From Ignavibacteriota bacterium (GTDB lineage Bacteria; Bacteroidota; Ignavibacteria; Kapaibacteriales; UBA2268), in NCBI GenBank assembly GCA_019637995.1, contig JAHBUQ010000001.1:434001-498000 (forward strand): a DNA stretch of 64,000 nt, read 5' to 3'. The notes beneath the pieces are model-generated. The model was not told the DNA's origin and searched no databases. It saw only the letters and a program-made list of their open reading frames with translations. A program made the position numbers and the translations under genes. The stretch's first letter is position 1. Each line of letters opens with the position of its first letter. Below are positions 1 through 8,607 of the stretch, one piece after another.

Positions 1-162
1 CAATATTAAATAATCTCACCACATTTACAATTACGAAATGGAATTTAAAAATGTTTCAAAATAATGCTGATTATTAAAAAAAATCATAATTACTTGATTT
101 ACAGCATTTAATTTATTATTTTTATATTAATGAAAGTTGTTATTAACTAAAAATACTAAAAA

Positions 163-2418
163 TTGTCGGATAATCAAGAAAATAATTCTTACGAGCAAGA
201 CCAGCAATTCCTTGAAAGACTGCAGTTTATCAAGGGTGTTGGTCCGAAAAGGGCTGCGGCGTTAGTTAAAGAAGGTCTTAAGACATCTTATGACCTGCTT
301 ACATATTTTCCAAGGGCATATATTGACAGAAGCGGTGCAAACTCTATTAAGCAGGCATCATTCTTTTTATTCAAACAAAATGAATTAGAAAGTTCTCAGA
401 CAATATCTGATTTTTCACTCTCGCCTGAAATAACTATCATTGGTCGAATTATATCAATTCACGAAAGAGCATTCGGTAAAAGCAGGAAAATGTTGAAGAT
501 TGTCCTATCTGATGGTAGTGGAGTTGCAGCAAGTATCATTTTCTGGAATAGAATTCAATCCTTCAAAAATTTTTACAAAGAAGGAATGATACTCGCTGTC
601 AGCGGAAAACCTCAACAAGACAAATTCAATTCAATTTCATTTACTCATCCGGAAATTGATGTCATTGATGCTGAAGAAGAAGATATTTACAAATCCGGTG
701 GAATTATTCCCAAATACCGCATAAGCGAAAATATGGCAAGTGCTGCTATTGCACTGAAAACAATGCGTGTAATAATGAGAAATATAATTAATGAAGATTT
801 GAAATTTGTTACTGAAAATCTTCCTAATGAAATTTTGAGTAATTACGGACTTCCTGACATTAGAGAAACTATTAAAAACTTACATTTTCCCGAATCAAAA
901 GAAAAACTTGAAAGTGCCAGATTTCGAGTGAAATTTGAAGAAATATTTTATTTTCTGCTTAGAATAGAACTTGGGAGATTGAACATAAAAATTACCGAAC
1001 AAGGAATTGTTATAAACCCAAAGAGTAAACTGGCTCGACAATTATATGATTCACTTGGTTTTGAACTTACATCTGACCAAAAGAAATTTTTGAGGGATGT
1101 TGCTGAGGATATGTCAGGTGGAAAGCCTATGAACCGCCTTTTGCAGGGTGACGTTGGTTCAGGAAAAACAATCGTGGCTTTGCTTTCTATCCTGATGGTT
1201 GTTGATAGTGGATATCAGTGCTGCTTTATGGCTCCTACCGAAATATTAGCGGAACAGCATTTCAAAACAATATCAAAATATTTAGAGCCATTTGGTGTTG
1301 AAGTTGCTCAGCTTGTTGGCGGGCAAAAAACCAGAGTCAGAAATTATACTTTGGAAAAGATCATGAGTGGCTCAGCCAGTGTAATTGTAGGAACTCATGC
1401 TTTATTCCAAAGTGAGATTGAATATAACAAATTAGGTTTGATTGTAATTGATGAGCAACATAGATTTGGCGTAGAACAAAGAGCAGATTTGATTAAACTT
1501 AGCCAAAAATCTCATGGAGGTCAGAGGATAGTCCCGCACGTTCTGGTTATGAGTGCTACACCAATACCGAGAACTCTTACAATGACGGTTTACGGTGATT
1601 TAGATGTCTCAATAATCAAAACAATGCCTAAAAATCGTAAACCAATACTGACAAAAGTAATATTCGACAGTCAGCTGGAGGAGGTTTTTACTTTCCTTCG
1701 TAATGAAATTACAAAAGGCAGGCAAGGCTTTGTAGTTTATCCTCTTGTTGAAAAATCGGATAAAATTGAGTTCAAGGCTGCTACAGAGCATTTTGAACAC
1801 TTAAGAACAGAAATTTTTCCTGATTTGAAACTTGGACTTCTGCATGGTCAGATGTTCTGGTACGAAAAAGATGAGGCAATGCAATCTTTCCTTGCTAAAG
1901 AGTATGACATTTTGGTAGCCACGACTGTCATAGAAGTCGGAATTGATATTCCCAATGCTTCAGTTATGGTAATAGAAGACGCAGAAAGATTCGGGCTCTC
2001 TCAGCTTCATCAGCTGAGAGGCAGAGTGGGAAGAGGTGCTGAGCAGTCATACTGTTTCTTGATTACCAAGGATAAATTTAAGTATAAAATGAAATCCGGA
2101 GGTAATGATGAATCCGAAAGAACTGCCGCTATAGTTCGTCTAAAAACAATGGAGGAAACTTCTGATGGATTCAAAATCTCTGAAGTTGACTTAAAACTAC
2201 GTGGTCCGGGTGATGTTCTTGGTACTCGTCAATCGGGACTTCCTGATTTCAAATATCTGGATTTAATCAACGACCATGATATAATTGCAGAAGCAAAACA
2301 AGCAGCGGCTGATATAATATCCACTGATCCAAAGCTTAATATGAAGAAAAACGAAATTCTCCGAAATGAACTTTATAAGAGATTTGGCAGAGATAAATCA
2401 TTTCTGAATATCGCTTGA
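163..2418 (+). CDS. recG: ATP-dependent DNA helicase RecG
   Basis: RecG is a superfamily 2 helicase that remodels stalled replication forks and branched recombination intermediates in the cytoplasm. The 751-residue protein has the wedge/OB-fold region in its first third (about 85-190), then Walker A GDVGSGKT (K335), a DEQH box (D430-H433), motif III SATPIPRT, and motif VI-like QLHQLRGRVGRG. The RecG-specific LRGPGDVLGTRQSG follows near the C-terminus. The start is TTG at 163: an in-frame TAA lies at 157-159 and the next ATG would cut into the OB-fold. It is slightly longer than the roughly 690 residues of many homologues because of the N-terminal extension. No clear ribosome site is visible. 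It converges on the ABC exporter with 15 bp between the stops. Identification is secure; only the start is uncertain. Confidence 0.95.
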   Translation: MSDNQENNSYEQDQQFLERLQFIKGVGPKRAAALVKEGLKTSYDLLTYFPRAYIDRSGANSIKQASFFLFKQNELESSQTISDFSLSPEITIIGRIISIHERAFGKSRKMLKIVLSDGSGVAASIIFWNRIQSFKNFYKEGMILAVSGKPQQDKFNSISFTHPEIDVIDAEEEDIYKSGGIIPKYRISENMASAAIALKTMRVIMRNIINEDLKFVTENLPNEILSNYGLPDIRETIKNLHFPESKEKLESARFRVKFEEIFYFLLRIELGRLNIKITEQGIVINPKSKLARQLYDSLGFELTSDQKKFLRDVAEDMSGGKPMNRLLQGDVGSGKTIVALLSILMVVDSGYQCCFMAPTEILAEQHFKTISKYLEPFGVEVAQLVGGQKTRVRNYTLEKIMSGSASVIVGTHALFQSEIEYNKLGLIVIDEQHRFGVEQRADLIKLSQKSHGGQRIVPHVLVMSATPIPRTLTMTVYGDLDVSIIKTMPKNRKPILTKVIFDSQLEEVFTFLRNEITKGRQGFVVYPLVEKSDKIEFKAATEHFEHLRTEIFPDLKLGLLHGQMFWYEKDEAMQSFLAKEYDILVATTVIEVGIDIPNASVMVIEDAERFGLSQLHQLRGRVGRGAEQSYCFLITKDKFKYKMKSGGNDESERTAAIVRLKTMEETSDGFKISEVDLKLRGPGDVLGTRQSGLPDFKYLDLINDHDIIAEAKQAAADIISTDPKLNMKKNEILRNELYKRFGRDKSFLNIA

Positions 2419-2433
2419 GAATTATCTTGTATA

Positions 2434-4197
2434 TCAGAACTCATCAAGTTCTTCGGCTATTTGTTGTAGTTTGTTGATTTCTGCATACTTGCCATTAAGT
2501 GCAATAAGTTCTTCGTGAGTACCTTCTTCTGCTACACCTCCCAAATCAAGCACAATTATTTTATCAGCATTCTTAACTGAAGATAATCTGTGTGAGATTA
2601 TTATTGTAGTACGGTTTTTCATAAATTCTTTCAGCTCCCTGAGAACAAAATCTTCTGTACCGGTATCTACTGCCGAAAGTGAATCGTCAAGAATAAGAAT
2701 TTTTGGGTCTTTTAGCAGTGCTCGGGCTATAGATACGCGTTGTCTCTGTCCACCGGAAAGAGTTACACCTCGCTCACCGAGCATAGTCTGAAATTCATCT
2801 TTGAATGTCTTAACTTCTTCAATCAACTTACATTTTCTTGAGGCATCGATAATGTCATCCATACTTGCATTTTGATTGCCAAATCTCAGATTGTTTTCAA
2901 TAGTATCTGAAAAAAGGAATGAGGATTGCGGCACAAATCCAACTACAGACCTCAAGCTTTCAATGCTGTAAGATTTTATTTTTTTGCCATCAATTAATAT
3001 ATCACCTTCAGTAACATCGAATAAGCGGGTAATAAGATTAACCAAACTGGTTTTGCCGCTTCCGACACTACCAACTATCCCGAGTGTCATACCTGCATCT
3101 ATCTTAAATGATACGTTCTTAAGAGCGTAGGGGAGACCATCGCCATACTTGAGTGATACATTCTGAAACTCTATATTTCCTTCAGGAATCAGGCTTTCAG
3201 TATCTGTTTCCACATCATCAAAAATGGTTGATTTTTGCTCCATCAGACCTCCAAGCCTGGAGGCTGATGCAGAGCCACGCTGAACAAGATTTGTTATCCA
3301 ACCTATTGCTGCCACGGGCCAGATAAGAAGTTCAAGATAAATGAAAAATTGAGTTAATTCACCAAGTGTAGCACTTCCTTTAATTACCTGATACCCGCCA
3401 TAAGCCAGGACCCCGAGCTGTGAAAGACCAACAAGAACCATCAAAACGGGCATCATAATTGCTTCAAGGCGGGCAAGGCGAAGATTTTTAAGTAAATATT
3501 CTCTGCTCAGTTTAGCAAATCTTAAGTTCTCAAAAGCTTCACGTGTATAAGCGCGAATAACTCTGACGCCTGATATTGATTCCTGAGCCTGAGTTGTCAA
3601 TCCTGCAAACTGGGCTTGTACATCCTTAAATGCAATATGAATTTTTTTACCTATTAAATAGGTCACATAGGCAACAATTGGAAGCGGGAGCAACCCAACT
3701 ATTGCTATCATTGGGTCAAGGCTGAACATAAAGTATAAAGCAAATGAAAATGTAGTGATTGTATTAGCAGAGTACATTATCGCCGGTCCGAGAAATTCGC
3801 GGGCAGCAGGGATATCGTTGGTTGCATAAGCCATCAAATTTCCGGTCGGATTCTTGTGGAAAAATGTAGAGGATTGTACTTTGATAGAGTCGAACATGTC
3901 ATGACGAAGATCATATTCAATTTCTCTTGATGCTACAATTATAGTTCTACGAGTCCAAAACATGAAAAATCCACTAAAAAATACTAATATGAGAATTTTT
4001 CCGATTTCAGTTGTCAGGTTTTCCATAGTAAAATTGCCTGAACTGATTGTATCTATTGCTCCTCCTACAATTCTCGGAACATAAGTTGAAGCTAAATTTG
4101 AGATAGTTACAAACAGAAAACCAAGTAATAATTTGTTCTTATATTTTAATAAATAGGGATAGAGTCTTATTAATTCTTTCATCTGAAAATTTTGCAA
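2434..4197 (-). CDS. ABC exporter, fused permease and ATPase
   Basis: A homodimeric-type ABC exporter half-transporter in the inner membrane. The first 310 or so residues form a six-helix ABC transmembrane domain. The C-terminal ATPase has Walker A GSVGSGKT (K382), Q-loop GFVPQSSFLF, signature LSGGQRQR, Walker B ILILDDSLSAVD with Asp after the second D where the catalytic Glu is usual, and switch histidine in ISHRLSSV. The DD in place of DE is worth noting, because such half-transporters often act as heterodimers with a second, intact subunit; none is adjacent. The substrate cannot be read from the sequence (lipid or drug is typical of the family). It stands alone on the minus strand, diverging from the hemerythrin gene. 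Confidence 0.85.
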   Translation of the reverse strand: MQNFQMKELIRLYPYLLKYKNKLLLGFLFVTISNLASTYVPRIVGGAIDTISSGNFTMENLTTEIGKILILVFFSGFFMFWTRRTIIVASREIEYDLRHDMFDSIKVQSSTFFHKNPTGNLMAYATNDIPAAREFLGPAIMYSANTITTFSFALYFMFSLDPMIAIVGLLPLPIVAYVTYLIGKKIHIAFKDVQAQFAGLTTQAQESISGVRVIRAYTREAFENLRFAKLSREYLLKNLRLARLEAIMMPVLMVLVGLSQLGVLAYGGYQVIKGSATLGELTQFFIYLELLIWPVAAIGWITNLVQRGSASASRLGGLMEQKSTIFDDVETDTESLIPEGNIEFQNVSLKYGDGLPYALKNVSFKIDAGMTLGIVGSVGSGKTSLVNLITRLFDVTEGDILIDGKKIKSYSIESLRSVVGFVPQSSFLFSDTIENNLRFGNQNASMDDIIDASRKCKLIEEVKTFKDEFQTMLGERGVTLSGGQRQRVSIARALLKDPKILILDDSLSAVDTGTEDFVLRELKEFMKNRTTIIISHRLSSVKNADKIIVLDLGGVAEEGTHEELIALNGKYAEINKLQQIAEELDEF

Positions 4198-4408
4198 TTT
4201 AAAAAGTGAAAAGACGATAATAAATGTTTATATTTGTTTGATTATCATAAATTCTTAAGTTTTTAAAATAATCAAATAATGTTAAACTTAGCCATCATTA
4301 TATGTTAAAATCTTCATAAATTTTATAAAGTTCTTAACTGCACATTAACACTAGCTTTATAACAGATTAAAATCAAATTATTAATTTTAATTTTTAAATT
4401 AAAATGAT

Positions 4409-4416
4409 TACTTTTG
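4409..4416 (+). promoter_or_regulatory. Bacteroidota-type -7 element
   Basis: TACTTTTG matches TAnnTTTG and lies 41 bases before the hemerythrin ATG. No convincing TTG -33 element is seen at the expected distance, so this is a partial promoter call. Confidence 0.45.
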
Positions 4417-4457
4417 CATAATAAAATTGGTATTTTTTTCTATTAACGGAGAATCTT

Positions 4458-4865
4458 ATGGCTTTAATCAGTTGGAACAATAGCTTGAGTGTTAATGTTA
4501 CAAAATTTGACGACCAACATAAAGTTTTAGTCAATTTAATAAATGATTTGCATGAAGCAATGATGAATGGAAAAGGCAAATTAGTTATTGGAAAAATATT
4601 GCAGGATTTAACATCCTATTCTGAGTCTCATTTTGCTGAAGAAGAAAAGTATTTTGCTCAATATAGTTATCCTAAAACAGTTACTCATATCAAAGAACAT
4701 CGCGATTTTATCAACAAAGTAATTGATTTCAGACAAGGTTATGACAGCGGTAAATTGTCAATTTCAGTCGAAGTTATTAATTTTCTTAAAACTTGGCTTC
4801 AAAATCATATTAATGTGGTTGATAAAGAGTATTCAGATTTCTTCAATTCCAAAGGTCTGAAATAA
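4458..4865 (+). CDS. Bacteriohemerythrin
   Basis: A 135-residue cytoplasmic four-helix protein with a non-haem di-iron site that reversibly binds O2. All seven canonical iron ligands can be placed: H21 (DDQH), H58 and E62 (HFAEE), H77 and H81 (HIKEH), H117 and D122 (HINVVD). Length and the WNNSLSVNV-type N-terminus are normal for single-domain bacterial hemerythrins, which serve in O2 storage, delivery or sensing, often in microaerophiles or motile bacteria. It is monocistronic, with its own -7 element upstream, and convergent with the sensor gene that ends at 4923. Whether it serves aerotaxis or respiration is not shown here. Confidence 0.93.
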   Translation: MALISWNNSLSVNVTKFDDQHKVLVNLINDLHEAMMNGKGKLVIGKILQDLTSYSESHFAEEEKYFAQYSYPKTVTHIKEHRDFINKVIDFRQGYDSGKLSISVEVINFLKTWLQNHINVVDKEYSDFFNSKGLK

Positions 4866-4922
4866 TAAATTATTAATTCAAAAGTAATTTACAAGAAAAT
4901 AATTCAATTTCAGTCAGGAATT

Positions 4923-7826
4923 TTAATTGATTCCAAAATCAAACTTAATTTTTGACTGAAATGTTGAAATATTTCCAAGAATTAGTTTAAGGAATGAAAT
5001 CTCAGTTTCAGAAAGTGTAGAAATATTCAGATAATTACCGGCAGGAAGTCCGTGGGATATATTTCTGGTTTGATTTTTGAACTGTAAATTCATTAAATAC
5101 TCAAAACTGAGTTTTACATCCTCATAAAAAGCTGTTGAAATATGGTTATTATTATGTAGTGCTTCAAGTCTCAATAATGTGTTGGTTTCATTGATATTAA
5201 ATTTCATTGCATAAAGTCTTACAATATTTACAAGAAGTCTGAGTGCATTTTTCAAATTGAATTTGTCCGATTGGTTTTCTTTTGATTCGGTCTGAATTTT
5301 GCCGAAGATTCCGACCGGAAGTTTGTAATTAATTGACATCAAAGCCATTTGACTCAAAAATGCCGGATTGCTTCTAATTGTAGAATTAATATATTTCCTT
5401 AATTCTTCTGATAATTCTGAACTACCATAAATGGACCTGAAATCAAAAAATATGCTTGAATCAATCAGATTTTGTGGTTCAGGTAGTGTAATCCAGCCAT
5501 GGAAATATTGTTTCCAAACCTGTAATGGCTCATTCCATCTGGGATTTTTAGCCATTATATCACCGGTACATAATTTATATCCAACATAATCAAGCTGTTT
5601 ATTGACAATCTCTGCCAAATTCAGAAAATAACTTCTAACTTCATCAATGTTATCAGTTAAATCCTTGATAATTATTGCATTATCCTGGTCGGTTGATAAA
5701 CCCTGTTCTGAGCGTCCTTCACTTCCGAGCGCAAGAAATGCGAATTCCGCAGGAGGATTTCCAAGTTGTTTGATTGAATTGGATATAAGCTTTTTAGTAA
5801 TTTCTTCACTTAAATTTGTTATCGTTTTTGTAATAATTTTAAGATTAGTTCCGGATTTGATATAATTTTCAATATTATTAGGCAGATCACTAAGGATTTG
5901 CTTAAGCTCAAATAAACTCTCTGAAATCTCCGGTTTCTTCGTTATTAAGCCTGAAAAATTCTCCAACAAATATCTAAGAGATGAAATTTTAAGTTGCTTA
6001 ATCGAGCCGTTGTCATTAATTAGTACGAAAGATTTTTGATTACCTATCAATTCCAAAACACATTTAATGACAGTAATATCGGATTTGAATACATTTTCAA
6101 TTGTGAAAGATTCAAAAATGCAACGTTCATTAATACTGAATTTTCCACTTGACAATTGATTGAAAATTGTATCTTTTGAAACAAAACCAAATGTTTTATT
6201 TAGGTTACTTTTGTGCATCAATACATCAGAATTTTGAAATTCCAATAATTCCAAAGCATCCTTAATTATTAATTCATCACTACATACAGGAATTGAATCT
6301 AAACGAACATCTTTTGCTGACAAATTCATTAAAGCAGTTTGTGAGATTAAATAGCTTAATAACTTCTGATTATGAATAGAAATATTTGCTGATGGGGCAT
6401 TTTCTTTTACAAAACCTTCGATATATACGGTATTGTCGTCATTTTGTTTATTTAAGACAGCACTTATGAATAAATATCTAACGGTCTTATCTTTATTTAT
6501 AATGCTTGCTCTGAATTCAGGAATATAGCGATTTTCAAAAAGTAAAGAAATGAATTCACGGCGTTCTTTGACATTCTCAAACAAATTGAACAAGTCAATA
6601 TTTTTGATTTCATCAATTGAATTATATCCTAATATTCCGGCAAATGAAGTATTTGCTTCAATAAGTCTGGCTTTTCTATCAGCACTTGCTTTGAATATGC
6701 CATACTTTAAGCCCTCAGAGACGTTATTTGATATTATTTTCATTGACTGTTCAAATTCGGGTTCATTTGTATCTCGAGATAAATCCTTGATTACTATAAT
6801 TAAGCCTCTGGAACCGGATAAAAATACTTTAGAAAAACTAATAAGCACATTAATCTGATGATTTTCTAAAGCAACTATTTTTGTTTCTATTTTGAAAGAA
6901 TCATGATCGGAATTTAAAAATTCATTAATTGTCTGCAAGTCATTAACTGAATTACTTGAAATAATACCTTCCAGATTGGGCTTTAGTGTGAATTTGTCAG
7001 CACAATTAATCAGTTTGCAAATTGTAATATTTTTGTAAACACATTCGCCGTTTAGAAACAAAAGTGTACCGTCGGTTGATGCCTCGACAAGAGATTTATA
7101 TTTTTCGTTGGATTCTTTCAGACGTTGTTCGGCTTTATTGCGCTCACGCTCGACTTTCAAATTTCTTCTTGCAATTACAACCAATAAAAATGATATAAGA
7201 ATGAAGATTCCCAAAGAAATCCAAATCATAGATTTAACTACTCGGCTTATACTGCTTCTCACATCTTCAATATAGACTCCGGTACCTAAAATCCAGTTCC
7301 ATTCTTTAAATTCCTTAATATACGATATTTTAGGAACAATTTTAGTTGAATCATCCATCCATTGCCACATATAGTCAACATAACCTTCACCATTAATGTT
7401 TACTTTTTCGACCATTTCAGCAAACATTTTTTTGCCATTAAGATCGGTGAAATTCTCGATATTTTTTCCGATTAAATCCTTTCGGTATGGGTGCATTATC
7501 ATATTAGGAACTGTATCAGTAATCCAGATATAGTCCTTATTTGCAGTTCCATAGCGAATACTGGCAATAGATTGAATTGCAATTTCCTGTGCTTCCTGAT
7601 GAGTTATTAATCCGACTTCTGCATCATGGAAGTGCTTTTCTGCAATACAAATACTTGAATTAATCAGTTCAAGAATCATTTCTTTTTTAGCTTCAATCAA
7701 ATTATGATTAAAGTATGGAATAATAACTGCGAAAATCAATCCAATAAAAAGCGCCTGAGCAATAAATGCCGGCAAAACTACTGTCAGCAGGAACTTCTTC
7801 TTGTCAATATTTTTGATTAATTTCAT
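4923..7826 (-). CDS. Membrane sensor: Cache, PAS, PAS, CBS-like, DUF294 nucleotidyltransferase
   Basis: A 967-residue inner-membrane signalling protein. Visible parts in order: TM1 (about 12-35), periplasmic single Cache domain (about 40-195, with YIWITD and IGKNIENF typical of sCache_2), TM2 (about 198-220), coiled linker, two PAS-like domains (about 240-350 and 370-485), a weak CBS-pair-like region (about 500-640), then a DUF294/GlnD-like nucleotidyltransferase with GSEGRSE (701-707) and metal-binding TDQD (D713, D715), and the DUF294 C-terminal helical domain. In Proteobacteria, CBS-DUF294 proteins are commonly encoded beside sodium:acetate-type symporters. Here the same module is fused to a ligand-sensing front end and lies downstream of an ActP-like gene. 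Its ATG overlaps the stop of the phosphoesterase gene by four bases (ATGA), indicating coupling. No kinase or GGDEF output is present. Substrate of the transferase is unknown. Confidence 0.8.
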   Translation of the reverse strand: MKLIKNIDKKKFLLTVVLPAFIAQALFIGLIFAVIIPYFNHNLIEAKKEMILELINSSICIAEKHFHDAEVGLITHQEAQEIAIQSIASIRYGTANKDYIWITDTVPNMIMHPYRKDLIGKNIENFTDLNGKKMFAEMVEKVNINGEGYVDYMWQWMDDSTKIVPKISYIKEFKEWNWILGTGVYIEDVRSSISRVVKSMIWISLGIFILISFLLVVIARRNLKVERERNKAEQRLKESNEKYKSLVEASTDGTLLFLNGECVYKNITICKLINCADKFTLKPNLEGIISSNSVNDLQTINEFLNSDHDSFKIETKIVALENHQINVLISFSKVFLSGSRGLIIVIKDLSRDTNEPEFEQSMKIISNNVSEGLKYGIFKASADRKARLIEANTSFAGILGYNSIDEIKNIDLFNLFENVKERREFISLLFENRYIPEFRASIINKDKTVRYLFISAVLNKQNDDNTVYIEGFVKENAPSANISIHNQKLLSYLISQTALMNLSAKDVRLDSIPVCSDELIIKDALELLEFQNSDVLMHKSNLNKTFGFVSKDTIFNQLSSGKFSINERCIFESFTIENVFKSDITVIKCVLELIGNQKSFVLINDNGSIKQLKISSLRYLLENFSGLITKKPEISESLFELKQILSDLPNNIENYIKSGTNLKIITKTITNLSEEITKKLISNSIKQLGNPPAEFAFLALGSEGRSEQGLSTDQDNAIIIKDLTDNIDEVRSYFLNLAEIVNKQLDYVGYKLCTGDIMAKNPRWNEPLQVWKQYFHGWITLPEPQNLIDSSIFFDFRSIYGSSELSEELRKYINSTIRSNPAFLSQMALMSINYKLPVGIFGKIQTESKENQSDKFNLKNALRLLVNIVRLYAMKFNINETNTLLRLEALHNNNHISTAFYEDVKLSFEYLMNLQFKNQTRNISHGLPAGNYLNISTLSETEISFLKLILGNISTFQSKIKFDFGIN

Positions 7827-8599
7827 AGGAAGAAACCGCTGTGTTTAGGAGTTCTAAGTGGAATGGATTCTATCGTTTTTGATTTAGTGTCTAATATTGT
7901 GAAACCGTTATCCTGTATGCCATCTGCGATACAAGGAATTATAAACTGAGATTTTGTATCCTCTGAAATTTCCATTAATGCAAACTTTGGATGGTTTACT
8001 TTTTTTCCAGTTATTCGAAGCAAGCCATTTGGATGTAAGTGACCTGAAATTCCAATTTTACAATTATTATTTTCAAGGAATTGAAAATGATTTATAAAAT
8101 CATTTAATTTGACAGGTTTTTTTGTTAAAAATCCTGAAATATCGGGAGCAACTGAATGAGTTAGCAGAATTTTGATTTCTTCATTCTCAATTATATATTT
8201 GTTTATAAAATCTTCAAAGAGAGTACTGAATTTGTAAATATTTCTTATAGGATAATCTTTATCATAGAGCCATATAAGCCCGTTACTCAAAGACTTTCTT
8301 TCTTTAAAATCAAGTTCATACCAATTATCAGGAAAATGAAATACTGTATTATATTCAGGCAATTTTTTTAGATGAAATAAATCGTGATTGCCGGGCAATA
8401 CAACCCGGCAATTCACTTTTATAATATCAACACAATAATCTAAATTTTTGCTGTATTTGAAGCTGTAAAATCTTTCATCAAATCCGGATATATCACCGAG
8501 ACAGACCAGATAATCGCAGTTGTACTTTTCAAGACTTTTAATTGCTGATAAAAGTCTTTCTGCGTCTTCATGTATATCTGAAATGATGCCAATTTTCAC
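7823..8599 (-). CDS. Calcineurin-like metallophosphoesterase
   Basis: A 258-residue cytoplasmic phosphoesterase with the complete metal-binding set of the family: DIHED near the N-terminus (GIISDIHED), GD in CLGDISGF, GNHD, the histidine in LLTHS, and GHLH in ISGHLHP. Such enzymes cut phosphomonoesters, diesters or dinucleotides, so the substrate cannot be named. It is third in the minus-strand symporter operon: eight bases separate it from the symporter stop, and its own stop overlaps the next start by four bases. Position between a transporter and a nucleotidyltransferase-bearing sensor suggests it could reverse a nucleotide modification or degrade a nucleotide signal, which is inference only. 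Confidence 0.82.
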   Translation of the reverse strand: MKIGIISDIHEDAERLLSAIKSLEKYNCDYLVCLGDISGFDERFYSFKYSKNLDYCVDIIKVNCRVVLPGNHDLFHLKKLPEYNTVFHFPDNWYELDFKERKSLSNGLIWLYDKDYPIRNIYKFSTLFEDFINKYIIENEEIKILLTHSVAPDISGFLTKKPVKLNDFINHFQFLENNNCKIGISGHLHPNGLLRITGKKVNHPKFALMEISEDTKSQFIIPCIADGIQDNGFTILDTKSKTIESIPLRTPKHSGFFL

Positions 8600-8607
8600 A
8601 TTTTTAC

